Shown in pieces: positions 34,027 to 41,619 of a stretch of 64,000 nucleotides of DNA. Numbering within the stretch: the stretch's first letter is position 1; each line of letters opens with the position of its first letter. The notes below the pieces were generated by a model, which searched no databases, was not told where the DNA came from, and worked only from the letters and a program-made list of their open reading frames with translations. The DNA is from Gammaproteobacteria bacterium (GTDB lineage: Bacteria; Pseudomonadota; Gammaproteobacteria; Pseudomonadales; Pseudohongiellaceae), in assembly GCA_029245395.1 (NCBI GenBank), contig JAQWPL010000018.1, forward strand, positions 1 to 64,000. The letters are read 5' to 3'. Position numbers and translations under genes: made by a program.

Positions 34027-34046
34027 TGTCAACCGTTATTCGTCTG
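34027..34046 (+). promoter_or_regulatory. Possible ECF-type promoter of the sigma factor operon
   Basis: TGTCAACC (34027-34034) followed by CGTCTG (34041-34046) lies 52-71 bp before the sigma factor start. Both words resemble ECF promoter elements, but the 6-bp gap is much shorter than the usual 15-17 bp, so the two may not belong to one promoter. Confidence 0.25.
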
Positions 34047-34097
34047 CTGCGTTTTATTTATTAAGGACAGCCATCAATTCACAGGATTAAGGGCACA

Positions 34098-34724
34098 ATG
34101 GTATCCATTGCGGGCACAAGTGACACTTTTATAGCGCTAGGCTATGATAATCACCGGGAAGAGGGTCATTCCGGGAGAGAAGCACTGGATAATAATCAGG
34201 CGCTGGATAGGTTTCTAGCATCAGTGGAAAAAAGAGCCTTTCGCATAGCGCAGATCGCTACCAGTCACTCAGACGATGCTTTTGATATTGTGCAGGATGC
34301 CATGTTCAAGCTGGTGGAAAAATACCCTGACAAGAATGAGGATGAATGGCGGGCGTTGTTTTACCGCATTCTGCAGAGCAGAATCCGGGATTGGTATCGG
34401 CGTAATACGGTAAGAAACCGTTTCCGTACCTGGCTAAGTAGTAGTCTCGAAGAGGATGAAGACCCTATTCAAAGTGTTGCCGATGAGGCCGGAAGAAGTC
34501 CTGAAACTGAATTACAAAATCATCGTAGTATTGAAGCTTTGGAAGCAGCCCTTCAACAATTACCGCAAAGACAGCAGCAAGCTTTTATGCTGCGAGCCTG
34601 GGAAGGATTTAATGTCCGGGAAACTGCGCAGGCTATGGCCTGTGCCGAGGGCAGCGTGAAGACACATTATTCGAGGGCAATTCACAGTTTGCGTGAAACC
34701 TTGGGCGAGCACTGGAATGAATAA
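34098..34724 (+). CDS. RNA polymerase sigma factor, ECF type
   Basis: A 208-residue ECF sigma factor. Region 2 includes SDDAFDIVQDAMFKLVEKYP near residues 56-75 and WRALFYRILQSRIRDWYRRN near 83-102. Region 4 includes LEAALQQLPQRQQQAFMLRA and NVRETAQAMACAEGSVKTHY, a helix-turn-helix near 166-193. A long acidic linker (SSLEEDEDPIQ) lies between. It begins a four-gene operon: its end overlaps the next gene by 8 bp, and the downstream products look like a membrane regulator and two periplasmic proteins. Confidence 0.9.
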   Translation: MVSIAGTSDTFIALGYDNHREEGHSGREALDNNQALDRFLASVEKRAFRIAQIATSHSDDAFDIVQDAMFKLVEKYPDKNEDEWRALFYRILQSRIRDWYRRNTVRNRFRTWLSSSLEEDEDPIQSVADEAGRSPETELQNHRSIEALEAALQQLPQRQQQAFMLRAWEGFNVRETAQAMACAEGSVKTHYSRAIHSLRETLGEHWNE

Positions 34725-35142
34725 CAAGACTGAACTATCAATGGAAGAACAAGCCAAAAAACAATCCGGACTTTTGCCCGAAGAAGAGGCCGAAAAAAGT
34801 TTTCTGAATAATATCAGTGAGGAGCTTGACCGAAGCTGCGATGGACTTGACGGGCACACCCAGTCACGATTAAACAGCATCCGTCATTCGGCACTGGAAC
34901 ATGGGCGCAAGTCTCCCGGCAGAACCTTGCTGGCTCCGTTTGGTGGCTTGGTTACTGCCTGCGTTCTTGTGCTGGTGGTTGGCATGTTGTACCAGGGCCA
35001 GCCGCAGACACCTTCACAGGCTGTACCTGACAGTATTTCGCCAATGGAAGATCTGGATATTCTGACTTCTGCCGAAAGCCTGGAGCTTTTTGAAAATCTC
35101 GAGTTTTACCAGTGGCTGGAGGAGAATGAAATATCGGTCTAG
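34717..35142 (+). CDS. Single-pass membrane protein, putative anti-sigma-like partner
   Basis: A 141-residue protein starting at MNNKTELSMEE inside the sigma factor stop (8-bp overlap). The first 68 or so residues are charged and helical (DRSCDGLDGHTQSRLNSIRH), followed by one membrane segment LLAPFGGLVTACVLVLVVGM near 69-90 and an acidic exported tail ending ENLEFYQWLEENEISV. The topology (cytoplasmic helix bundle, one segment, periplasmic tail) and the coupling fit an anti-sigma factor. No zinc-binding motif is present. Related genes follow similar sigma factors in other proteobacteria. Role inferred. Confidence 0.6.
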   Translation: MNNKTELSMEEQAKKQSGLLPEEEAEKSFLNNISEELDRSCDGLDGHTQSRLNSIRHSALEHGRKSPGRTLLAPFGGLVTACVLVLVVGMLYQGQPQTPSQAVPDSISPMEDLDILTSAESLELFENLEFYQWLEENEISV

Positions 35143-35401
35143 AGTCCTGCTTGGCCTGCTTTCTTCTTTGTCATTGCAGGCCTTTTGCCAGGAATCCGAA
35201 ACCATAGACCTGGAATCAATTGTTGAGACCGAATCACAGTTTCCATTCATTAACATGCTGGAATTTTTGGGTGAATTTGAACTGGAAAATGGTGAATGGA
35301 TTGGTCCAGAAACATTGTCTAATGAGGTGTTTTCGGATATGAATACTTTAAACAATGCAGAAGAACAAAATGTGCTATCGGTGCCTGATGAAGGCGATTA
35401 G
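35126..35401 (+). CDS. Small acidic exported protein of the sigma operon
   Basis: A 91-residue protein starting at MKYRSRVLLG with GGAGGAG upstream and a 17-bp overlap with the preceding gene. After the signal peptide (SLSLQAFCQES) the mature chain is strongly acidic, with a segment FINMLEFLGEFELENGEWIG near 46-65. The pattern LGEF..ENGEWIGPE recalls a short motif found in products of equivalent operons elsewhere (memory, not checked). Presumably periplasmic and part of the signal input. Confidence 0.6.
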   Translation: MKYRSRVLLGLLSSLSLQAFCQESETIDLESIVETESQFPFINMLEFLGEFELENGEWIGPETLSNEVFSDMNTLNNAEEQNVLSVPDEGD

Positions 35402-35460
35402 TCGAATTAGAATAACAATTGAAAATGTATTCAATAATGCAAATAAAAGTATAAAAAAAA

Positions 35461-35494
35461 GTGCAATTAAATTAAAAGTGCAATTAAATTAAGA
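35461..35494 (+). repeat. Tandem 17-bp repeat before the DUF3106 gene
   Basis: GTGCAATTAAATTAAAA and GTGCAATTAAATTAAGA are directly adjacent, and a third partial unit GTGCAATGAAA contains the start codon of the next gene. A+T rich; may space the promoter or bind a regulator. Confidence 0.6.
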
Positions 35495-35499
35495 GTGCA

Positions 35500-36036
35500 A
35501 TGAAAATCCGGATACTTACATTATTTTTCCTGTTCAGCCTGACGCCGTACGCGGCATCGGCCCAGGGTGTTATTTCCTGGGACGATTTGCCCCAGGAATT
35601 GCAAGGTATCCTGGGGCCCATGCAGCCACAATGGGACCGATTATCCCCTCAGCGTCAGGAACGCTTGCGCAACGGTGTACAACGCTGGCAGTCGCTGACA
35701 CCGGATCAACGCAGCCAGGCTCAGCGGCAGTTTCGAGGCTGGGAACAGCGCTCTCCTGAACAGCGGGAAACGGTCAGAAGTCGTTTCCAGAGTTTCCAGG
35801 AAATGAACCCTGAACGACAGCGCGCCCTTCGCAATCGTTTTGAACGATTTCGCAACCTGCCAACAGAGCAGCAGCAGGAAATGCGCAGGCGCTTTGAAGA
35901 GAATCAGGGCGCGCGCCAACCCCGTGTCCAGAACCAGAACTCGCAGCAACGACCGGGCAATGTCGAGCGTATTCCTAATCGCCAGGCACCCACCCGTCCA
36001 CAGCAACAACGTCCCGCACGCCCCGGTCCTGGCTAA
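35500..36036 (+). CDS. DUF3106 protein with five 18-residue repeats
   Basis: A 178-residue exported protein (signal ends at ASAQG). Residues 45-134 are five exact 18-residue repeats with the pattern (W/F)xxxxPxxRQxxxRxRFxx: WDRLSPQRQERLRNGVQR, WQSLTPDQRSQAQRQFRG, WEQRSPEQRETVRSRFQS, FQEMNPERQRALRNRFER, FRNLPTEQQQEMRRRFEE. Eighteen residues equal five helical turns. The LTP-x-Q words recall the LTxxQ motif of periplasmic CpxP/Spy proteins. The C-terminal 40 residues are Pro/Gln/Arg rich and disordered. It ends the sigma factor operon and is separated by the 17-bp repeats. Confidence 0.85.
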   Translation: MKIRILTLFFLFSLTPYAASAQGVISWDDLPQELQGILGPMQPQWDRLSPQRQERLRNGVQRWQSLTPDQRSQAQRQFRGWEQRSPEQRETVRSRFQSFQEMNPERQRALRNRFERFRNLPTEQQQEMRRRFEENQGARQPRVQNQNSQQRPGNVERIPNRQAPTRPQQQRPARPGPG

Positions 36037-36156
36037 ATAGTTACCCAGGAACTTTAAATTATTGATTATCCTGTTGATTTAGCTACTTACTAGTTCTCTG
36101 AATAACGAGAACCTTCCCGGAACAGACCCTGATACTCAGACAAGTGGATGTAAATT

Positions 36157-36207
36157 TTGAATAGCAGAATCTTCGTTTTACTCGCTCTGAGTCTACTTTT
36201 TCAGGCT
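36157..36207 (+). other. Orphaned signal peptide of the M14 peptidase, out of frame
   Basis: From TTG at 36157 (weak GTGG upstream) the frame reads LNSRIFVLLALSLLFQAA, a good signal peptide, but continues into a different frame from the peptidase. Adding one base near 36205 would join it to CTQITSLPGGSVSASSQE in the peptidase frame and make a lipobox ending at Cys. Confidence 0.6.
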
Positions 36208-36296
36208 GCACACAGATCACATCACTGCCTGGGGGCTCTGTTTCAGCTTCTTCACAGGAGGCTAGCTCTTCAACCGGGACTTCCGAAGTAAATACT

Positions 36297-37250
36297 GTGG
36301 AAGATACGGCTTCTTCAGACTCGGGTATAGAGCCTGCATCACCGACTCAAGCGTCCTCTGAAACGCTTGTTAGCAGCGAATCTATTGTAAGTGAAGCAGC
36401 AGACAGTGAAGATAACGTAGAAAAATCGGTTGATGCTGAATCTGATGTCAGCACTGCTGAGCTGGCACAAACGGAGCTACAACAGAGAAGTGTCATTGCC
36501 CTTTGCCGCGAAATAGGTAACAAACTTGGCAGCGTATCAGTTGATGACTGTCTAACCCAACCGTTAGCCTTTGCTGGTTCTTATACGTTACAGAGTCGGC
36601 CTATGGTGGTCAGGGAATTCAATACAGATGAACAGGAGCGCCCTCGTATACTGATTCTGGGTGGTATCCATGGTGATGAATATTCTTCGATTTCTATAAT
36701 GTTCAAATGGATGGATTTGTTGGAACAAAGTGAAAAAACTGATTTTCACTGGCGCTTTGCACCGAGCGTGAATCCTGATGGCTTACTGGATGGTCAGGCT
36801 ATCCGACAAAATGCCAACGGTGTAGACCTGAACAGAAATTTTCCTTCAGAAGACTGGCTTGATCTGGCCGTAGAATACTGGACTAACACTACGAACAGAA
36901 ATCCACGACGCTATCCAGGTACCCATCCTGCCAGTGAACCTGAGGTACAGTGGATAGTTGATCAAATCGATACGTATAAACCCGATGTCATTGTTTCAGT
37001 ACATGCACCTTATCATCTGCTGGATTATGACGGACCTCCTGAGCCACCGCAGCAGTTGGGAGAGTTGCACCTGCATTTGTTAGGTGTTTATCCAGGTTCG
37101 CTTGGTAACTACGCTGGGATTAATCTAGGCATTCCTGTGGTCACCATGGAGCTTCCTTCAGCCGGAATCATGCCAAGCAATGAACAAATAAACACCATGT
37201 GGAATGATTTGCAGGACTGGCTGCATACACACCATGAGCCAAATTCCTGA
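36297..37250 (+). CDS. M14-family zinc peptidase (MpaA-like), N-terminus frameshifted
   Basis: The catalytic part of a zinc carboxypeptidase or murein peptide amidase-like enzyme: LGGIHGDEYSS (zinc His and Glu), APSVNPDGLL, NANGVDLNRNFPSEDW, SVHAPYHLLDYDG (zinc His) and VTMELPSAG (catalytic Glu). GTG 36297 is the first start codon in this frame, but the open frame extends back to 36165 through a Ser-rich lipoprotein-like linker. That start would leave the enzyme without a signal. The upstream signal peptide is in another frame. Either a recent 1-bp deletion or a sequence error at about 36205 explains this. Confidence 0.75.
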   Translation: MEDTASSDSGIEPASPTQASSETLVSSESIVSEAADSEDNVEKSVDAESDVSTAELAQTELQQRSVIALCREIGNKLGSVSVDDCLTQPLAFAGSYTLQSRPMVVREFNTDEQERPRILILGGIHGDEYSSISIMFKWMDLLEQSEKTDFHWRFAPSVNPDGLLDGQAIRQNANGVDLNRNFPSEDWLDLAVEYWTNTTNRNPRRYPGTHPASEPEVQWIVDQIDTYKPDVIVSVHAPYHLLDYDGPPEPPQQLGELHLHLLGVYPGSLGNYAGINLGIPVVTMELPSAGIMPSNEQINTMWNDLQDWLHTHHEPNS

Positions 37251-37258
37251 AGTTTCCA

Positions 37259-37798
37259 GTGACTGCTTCTGACATTCTTTCTTTCTGGTTTGAAGAAATA
37301 TCATCTAAACAGTGGTTTAAACAGGATTCTGATTTTGATGCCCTGATCAAAGAAAGATTTCTTTCTGTCCATCAGTGCGCCAGTTCCGGTGAGCTTTTTA
37401 CCTGGCGTGATACCGCAACAGGAAGGCTGGCAGAAATTATTGTCCTGGATCAATTTTCCAGAAACATTTTCAGGAATCACCCCGATGCATTTGCCAGTGA
37501 TAATCTGGCACTGGTGTTAGCACAGGAAGCAGTAAATGGCGGTGCACTTGAAGCTTTGGAACAACGGCAACAGGCTTTTCTCATCATGCCCTACATGCAC
37601 AGTGAATCCGGAATCATTCATGAGGAAGCTGTAAAATTGTTTTCCCGGCCGGGACTGGAATTCAATTTGGACTTTGAACACAAGCATAAGGACATCATTG
37701 ATCAGTTTGGCCGTTACCCCCATCGCAATGCATTGCTGGGTAGAGAATCCACCCCTGAGGAAGAAAAATTCCTCAGCCAACCTGGCTCTTCGTTTTAA
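37259..37798 (+). CDS. DUF924 family protein
   Basis: A 179-residue cytoplasmic protein with a GTG start (37259), 8 bp after the peptidase stop. The helical DUF924 pattern is present: ILSFWFEEISSKQWFKQDSD, GRLAEIIVLDQFSRNIFRNH, ALEQRQQAFLIMPYMHSES and FEHKHKDIIDQFGRYPHRN with LGRESTPEEEKFL. Length is typical. The family is widespread, TPR-like in fold and of unknown function. Likely co-transcribed with the peptidase. Confidence 0.88.
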   Translation: MTASDILSFWFEEISSKQWFKQDSDFDALIKERFLSVHQCASSGELFTWRDTATGRLAEIIVLDQFSRNIFRNHPDAFASDNLALVLAQEAVNGGALEALEQRQQAFLIMPYMHSESGIIHEEAVKLFSRPGLEFNLDFEHKHKDIIDQFGRYPHRNALLGRESTPEEEKFLSQPGSSF

Positions 37799-38161
37799 GG
37801 TAGTTCCTCTTTTCCCCCTTCTGGAGAAAACCTCAAATTGGCTAAAAATTAAAATATTTCTTGCCCAAAGCATAGTTTCGAAATTCGATATCTATAACTC
37901 GAATTTTATCCTGAAATACACTGAAACCCAGTGTTTCTGCGAGTCCAGCGCTTCTCAAATATAAGAAAAAGTCGATTAGGCAATTTAAAATATTAAGGAT
38001 TTTTTACCCTTCCGTTGAGATTTCAGGTCGTACAGGACTATACTTTTACCAGGCCATACCAAAGACTGTGTTTGGCTAATGCCGGAATTTTCAGGGAACC
38101 ACTCAGTTCCTGATAACGTAGTCGGTAAGGAAACAGGATTTCTAACTAAAGAGGTTCCGTG
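37799..38161. other. Long intergenic region before the TPR-like gene
   Basis: 363 bp without a convincing gene. It contains the promoter at 38015-38044 and a small hairpin (CAGGGAAC / GTTCCTG, about 38091-38112). The A+T-rich first half shows nothing I can name; short frames there look like random sequence. Confidence 0.5.
38015..38044 (+). promoter_or_regulatory. Sigma-70-like promoter of the TPR-like gene
   Basis: TTGAGA (38015-38020), 18-base spacer, TATACT (38039-38044). It is about 118 bp upstream of the start codon, with a hairpin in the leader. Confidence 0.5.
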
Positions 38162-38719
38162 ATGGATAACCGATATTCCAATAAAAGTATTCTTAACTCT
38201 GTGAAAAAAATTACGCTAGTCTTGATTGGCATAATATTTCTATATACCAATGTCCAGGCACAACCAACTCGGACAGGGACTAACCTGAACTCGAAAGCCA
38301 TGCCTTCCACAATACTCATGCTGCAGGCTCCTGATGAAGTTGAGACGATGCGCATGCTGTTAACAGACGGCAAAAAAAATGACGCCCTGATAGCTGCCGA
38401 GAATTACCTGGACGAGATACAGCGTACAACGTTGCTCCATCAGTCGGAAAAGAAATATTATGCCTGGAATGCCTACTGTACAGTGCTGACCAGTCTTGGT
38501 CGGGTAGATGAGGCTATTGCAGCTTGTTCAATAGCAATGGAGTTTGAACCGGAGAAGTGGTCGGCGATTAACAATCGCGGAACAGCGTATTTTGTCGGGC
38601 ACATGTGGCTAGAAGCGATGTTGGATTACCAGGCTGCCCTGACCTTGGTACATGAAGATAACAATTCAGTGCGCGAAACCATTCAGCACAATATCTCGCT
38701 GACTGAACAAAGACAGTAA
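38162..38719 (+). CDS. Exported TPR-like protein
   Basis: A 185-residue secreted protein starting at the ATG at 38162, seven bases after AGAGG; the GTG at 38159 is less well placed. A signal peptide (ITLVLIGIIFLYTNVQAQ) is followed by helix pairs resembling tetratricopeptide repeats: KKNDALIAAENYLDEI, YAWNAYCTVLTSLGRVDEAI AACSIAME and WSAINNRGTAYFVGHMWLEA, with the usual small residues. Such proteins scaffold other proteins in the periplasm. No partner is apparent nearby. Confidence 0.7.
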   Translation: MDNRYSNKSILNSVKKITLVLIGIIFLYTNVQAQPTRTGTNLNSKAMPSTILMLQAPDEVETMRMLLTDGKKNDALIAAENYLDEIQRTTLLHQSEKKYYAWNAYCTVLTSLGRVDEAIAACSIAMEFEPEKWSAINNRGTAYFVGHMWLEAMLDYQAALTLVHEDNNSVRETIQHNISLTEQRQ

Positions 38720-38822
38720 GGCATTTTGTAGAACGTAGAGTGTTTACTTTGACGCTGAATGAATCAAGCGCGCATGGCATGCGCCCTTTTCCCTTATGGC
38801 TATTCGCCGATTATTCCTTGAC

Positions 38823-39914
38823 CTATCCGTTAGTTCTTTCGAACTCCTGCATAAAAGCCGCAAGCGCCTGGCAACCTTCCAAAGGCATGGCATTGTAGAT
38901 AGATGCCCTTATTCCGCCGACTAGGCGATGTCCTTTCAAAGCATACAAGCTGTTTTCAAGCGCTTCGGCCAGGAATTGCTGTGTCAATGCATCATCAGAC
39001 AAGGTAAATGTCACATTCATTACTGAACGATCTTCCTTGTATGCAGTCCCCTTAAAAAAATCACTGTCATCAATGACCTGGTATAACGTGTTGGCTTTTT
39101 CTGTATTGGCCTTGTCCATGGCTTCAACGCCGCCCTGGTTTTTCAGCCATTCCATCACTAAACACATGGTATAGATGGCGAAGGTGTTGTTGGTGTTGGA
39201 CAAGGAGTGAGATTTGGCATACACCGTATAATCCAGCAATGAAGGTGTCTTTTCCATCGCATGTCCCATCAGGTCGTCCCGGATAATTACCAGAGCTGTG
39301 CCGGCAGGGCCAAGATTTTTCTGCAAGCTGGCAAATACCAAACCCAGTGACGAAAAATCTACAGGCCTGGAAAAAATATCCGAAGTAGCGTCGACAACGA
39401 GCGGTATGTCACCCAATTCTGGAAAAGCCTGGTACTGAGTGCCGTAAATAGTGTTATTACTGGTGATGTAGGCGTATGAGGCATCATCCGGCACCATGTC
39501 TCTGGTCAAAGGAGGCAGTCGGTGATAATTGGTTGTCTCACCGCTACTGGCTATGACTACTTCTCCAAAACGAGCGGCTTCAACATTTGCCTGTTTGGAA
39601 AAATTGCCAGTTTCACTGTACACAGCTTTGTGGGCGGGCTTTAACGGCAGGAGGTTCATCGGCACTGCTGAAAATTGCATCCTTGCTCCACCATGGGTAT
39701 ACAGAATCTGATAATTTTCAGGCAGACGTGCCAACTCCCGAATCAATTCGTCACACCGATTAATGACTTCATCAAATTCTTTGGAGCGGTGGCTGATTTC
39801 AATAACGGATGCGCCCATGCCCCGATAATCAAGGAACTCTTCCTGGATTTGCTGCATGACAGGAATCGGCAACATGGCAGGGCCGGCTCCGAAGTTATAT
39901 ATCTGTCTGGTCAT
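38823..39914 (-). CDS. serC: Phosphoserine aminotransferase
   Basis: A 363-residue pyridoxal-phosphate enzyme making phosphoserine from 3-phosphohydroxypyruvate, with a second role in vitamin B6 synthesis. It starts MTRQIYNFGAGPAMLP. Cofactor motifs: HGGARMQF near 74-81, TSNNTIYGTQ near 151-160 and the Lys199 Schiff base in FASLQKNLGPAG. Length matches E. coli SerC. It lies 55 bp downstream of the phosphoglycerate dehydrogenase gene, so the first two serine-pathway steps are in one operon. Confidence 0.96.
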   Translation of the reverse strand: MTRQIYNFGAGPAMLPIPVMQQIQEEFLDYRGMGASVIEISHRSKEFDEVINRCDELIRELARLPENYQILYTHGGARMQFSAVPMNLLPLKPAHKAVYSETGNFSKQANVEAARFGEVVIASSGETTNYHRLPPLTRDMVPDDASYAYITSNNTIYGTQYQAFPELGDIPLVVDATSDIFSRPVDFSSLGLVFASLQKNLGPAGTALVIIRDDLMGHAMEKTPSLLDYTVYAKSHSLSNTNNTFAIYTMCLVMEWLKNQGGVEAMDKANTEKANTLYQVIDDSDFFKGTAYKEDRSVMNVTFTLSDDALTQQFLAEALENSLYALKGHRLVGGIRASIYNAMPLEGCQALAAFMQEFERTNG

Positions 39915-39969
39915 AAAAATATCATCACACGGTATTATTTAGACATTACTGATACGCTAAAAGGGTTAA

Positions 39970-41139
39970 TTAAAGCTGCCACACTTTGATGACGTGCTCA
40001 ATTAACCTGATTTCGTTCAGAGTCTCTTCTGAGAGAGGAGTTTCAATGTCAATCAAGTTGTAAGCAATGTCATCTCTGCTTTTATTCAACATGTCCAGGA
40101 TATTTATGTCCTTGTCAGCAAGTATGGAAAGAATCTGACCAAGCATTCTGGGTACATTTTCATTCACGATGGCGATCCGGTGACCATCGGATTTTTCCAG
40201 TGATAGCGCTGGAAAATTTACAGAGTTCCTTATATTACCATTTTCAAGAAATTCCCTGAGCTGATCTGCCGCCATGATGGCGCAATTTTCTTCTGCTTCT
40301 TCGGTGCTGGCACCGATATGCGGTAATAGAATAGTTTTGTCGCTGGTAAGCAACCCTGACGTCGGAAAATCAGTGACGTAATGTGATAATCGCCCGCTGT
40401 TGAGTGCTTCCAACAGCGCTTGTTCATCGACTAAGGCATCTCTTGAAAAATTCAGCAGCACTGCACCAGATTTGAAGTAGTTGATTACTTTTCTGTCAAT
40501 CAGATTCCGTGTGGCTTCAAGAACTGGCAGATGGAGTGTGACAAAATCCGACCTGGCTATTAATGATGTCAGGTTTTCCTGCTTTTCAATTTGATTAGCA
40601 AGTCGCCATGCAGCATCCACCGAAATACCAGGGTCATATCCAAGTACTTTCATGCCCATATGAATAGCTATATCTGCGACAAGGGCTCCAATAGCACCAA
40701 GACCGACAATACCCAACGTTTTATCTTTCAATTCCGTGCCCCTAAAGCGCTTTTTTTCCGCTTCGACTCGCTTGGACAGCTCATTGTCATCCAGTTCTGG
40801 TGATTGGCTGTGTACCCAATCAATGCCTGGAATAATCCCGCGGGAAGACAGTAAAAGGCCGCAAAGAACCAATTCTTTGACAGCATTGGCGTTAGCTCCG
40901 GGCGTATTAAAGACGACGATGCCTTCTTTGGTGAACTCATCAACGGGAATATTGTTTACACCAGCACCGGCACGCGCAACGGCTTTCAGGTTTGCACTGA
41001 TATTCTCAGTGGACAGCTTCTGGCTGCGCACAAGAAGGGCATCGGCATTCTCCACATCGGGAGAAACCTGATAATCTTGCTTTGGAAAACGTGCCAAGCC
41101 TTTTTCAGAAATCTGATTAAAGGTTTGAATATTTAACAT
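39970..41139 (-). CDS. serA: D-3-phosphoglycerate dehydrogenase
   Basis: A 389-residue NAD-dependent enzyme for the first step of serine synthesis, with an N-terminal substrate domain, nucleotide-binding motif GIVGLGAIGALVAD near residues 145-158 and a C-terminal ACT domain (IAIVNENVPRMLGQILSIL near 322-340). Catalytic Arg is in NFSRDALVDE near 231, and His in LLPHIGASTEEAEENC near 274. The Glu usually found before the His is not evident in TDFPTSGLLT, where related enzymes have PTEELL or similar. It is shorter than E. coli SerA and of the kind seen next to serC in many bacteria. Confidence 0.9.
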   Translation of the reverse strand: MLNIQTFNQISEKGLARFPKQDYQVSPDVENADALLVRSQKLSTENISANLKAVARAGAGVNNIPVDEFTKEGIVVFNTPGANANAVKELVLCGLLLSSRGIIPGIDWVHSQSPELDDNELSKRVEAEKKRFRGTELKDKTLGIVGLGAIGALVADIAIHMGMKVLGYDPGISVDAAWRLANQIEKQENLTSLIARSDFVTLHLPVLEATRNLIDRKVINYFKSGAVLLNFSRDALVDEQALLEALNSGRLSHYVTDFPTSGLLTSDKTILLPHIGASTEEAEENCAIMAADQLREFLENGNIRNSVNFPALSLEKSDGHRIAIVNENVPRMLGQILSILADKDINILDMLNKSRDDIAYNLIDIETPLSEETLNEIRLIEHVIKVWQL

Positions 41140-41163
41140 TTTAGGGAAATCCCTGTGGGAATA

Positions 41164-41181
41164 ACCGGGTTGGTACCCGGT
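41164..41181 (-). promoter_or_regulatory. Hairpin in the serA leader
   Basis: ACCGGGT-TGGT-ACCCGGT forms a perfect 7-bp stem 25 bp upstream of the serA start on the minus strand; a second short pairing TCCCaCAGGGA sits between it and the ATG. Possible mRNA stabiliser or translational control element. Confidence 0.4.
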
Positions 41182-41278
41182 AAATTAGGGGCGCATTTAT
41201 ACAGGGAATTCAGGCAAAATTCCAGTGAAAACCCGGTTCTTGCTTCACTAAATAGAGACTTTACGGAAAATTTTACTT

Positions 41279-41560
41279 ATGCCATCAACCTGGAATGTTT
41301 ACATGCTACGTACAGCCACTGGTGCACTCTACACAGGTATTACCACTGATGTTGAACGCCGGCTGAAAGAGCATGCTTCAGGAAATAAGGGTGCAAAGAG
41401 CCTGCGTGGAAAAGGGCCATTGTCACTTGTACTAGAATTGTCAGCTGTAGATCGTAGTGAAGCCTCAAGTCTTGAAGCCCGGATCAAACAATTAAGCAAG
41501 GAAGAAAAAGAAAGGCTTGTATCGGGGAACAAGCACGTACTTACCGTTATCAGAGACTGA
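41279..41560 (+). CDS. GIY-YIG nuclease superfamily protein (YhbQ/UPF0213 type)
   Basis: A 93-residue protein with the GIY-YIG signature as [20 protein letters not shown] near residues 7-26, catalytic Arg in [10 protein letters not shown], then [16 protein letters not shown]. Length and order match the small stand-alone UPF0213 family, which probably acts on DNA but has no settled role. It is divergent from serA and precedes proA by 59 bp. Confidence 0.92.
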   Translation: MPSTWNVYMLRTATGALYTGITTDVERRLKEHASGNKGAKSLRGKGPLSLVLELSAVDRSEASSLEARIKQLSKEEKERLVSGNKHVLTVIRD

Positions 41561-41619
41561 ATGCCGGGTGTTTATATCTGGGGTATAATGCCGCTTTTCA
41601 AGTTAATGCCGGATCAGTA

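Noticed and set aside
36094-36113. GTTCTC / GAGAAC hairpin after the DUF3106 gene as terminator
   Set aside because: Only 6 bp with an 8-base loop and no T-run; too weak to call.
37674-37964. 96-codon plus-strand frame overlapping the DUF924 end
   Set aside because: Starts inside DUF924 in another frame, with no signal or family pattern.
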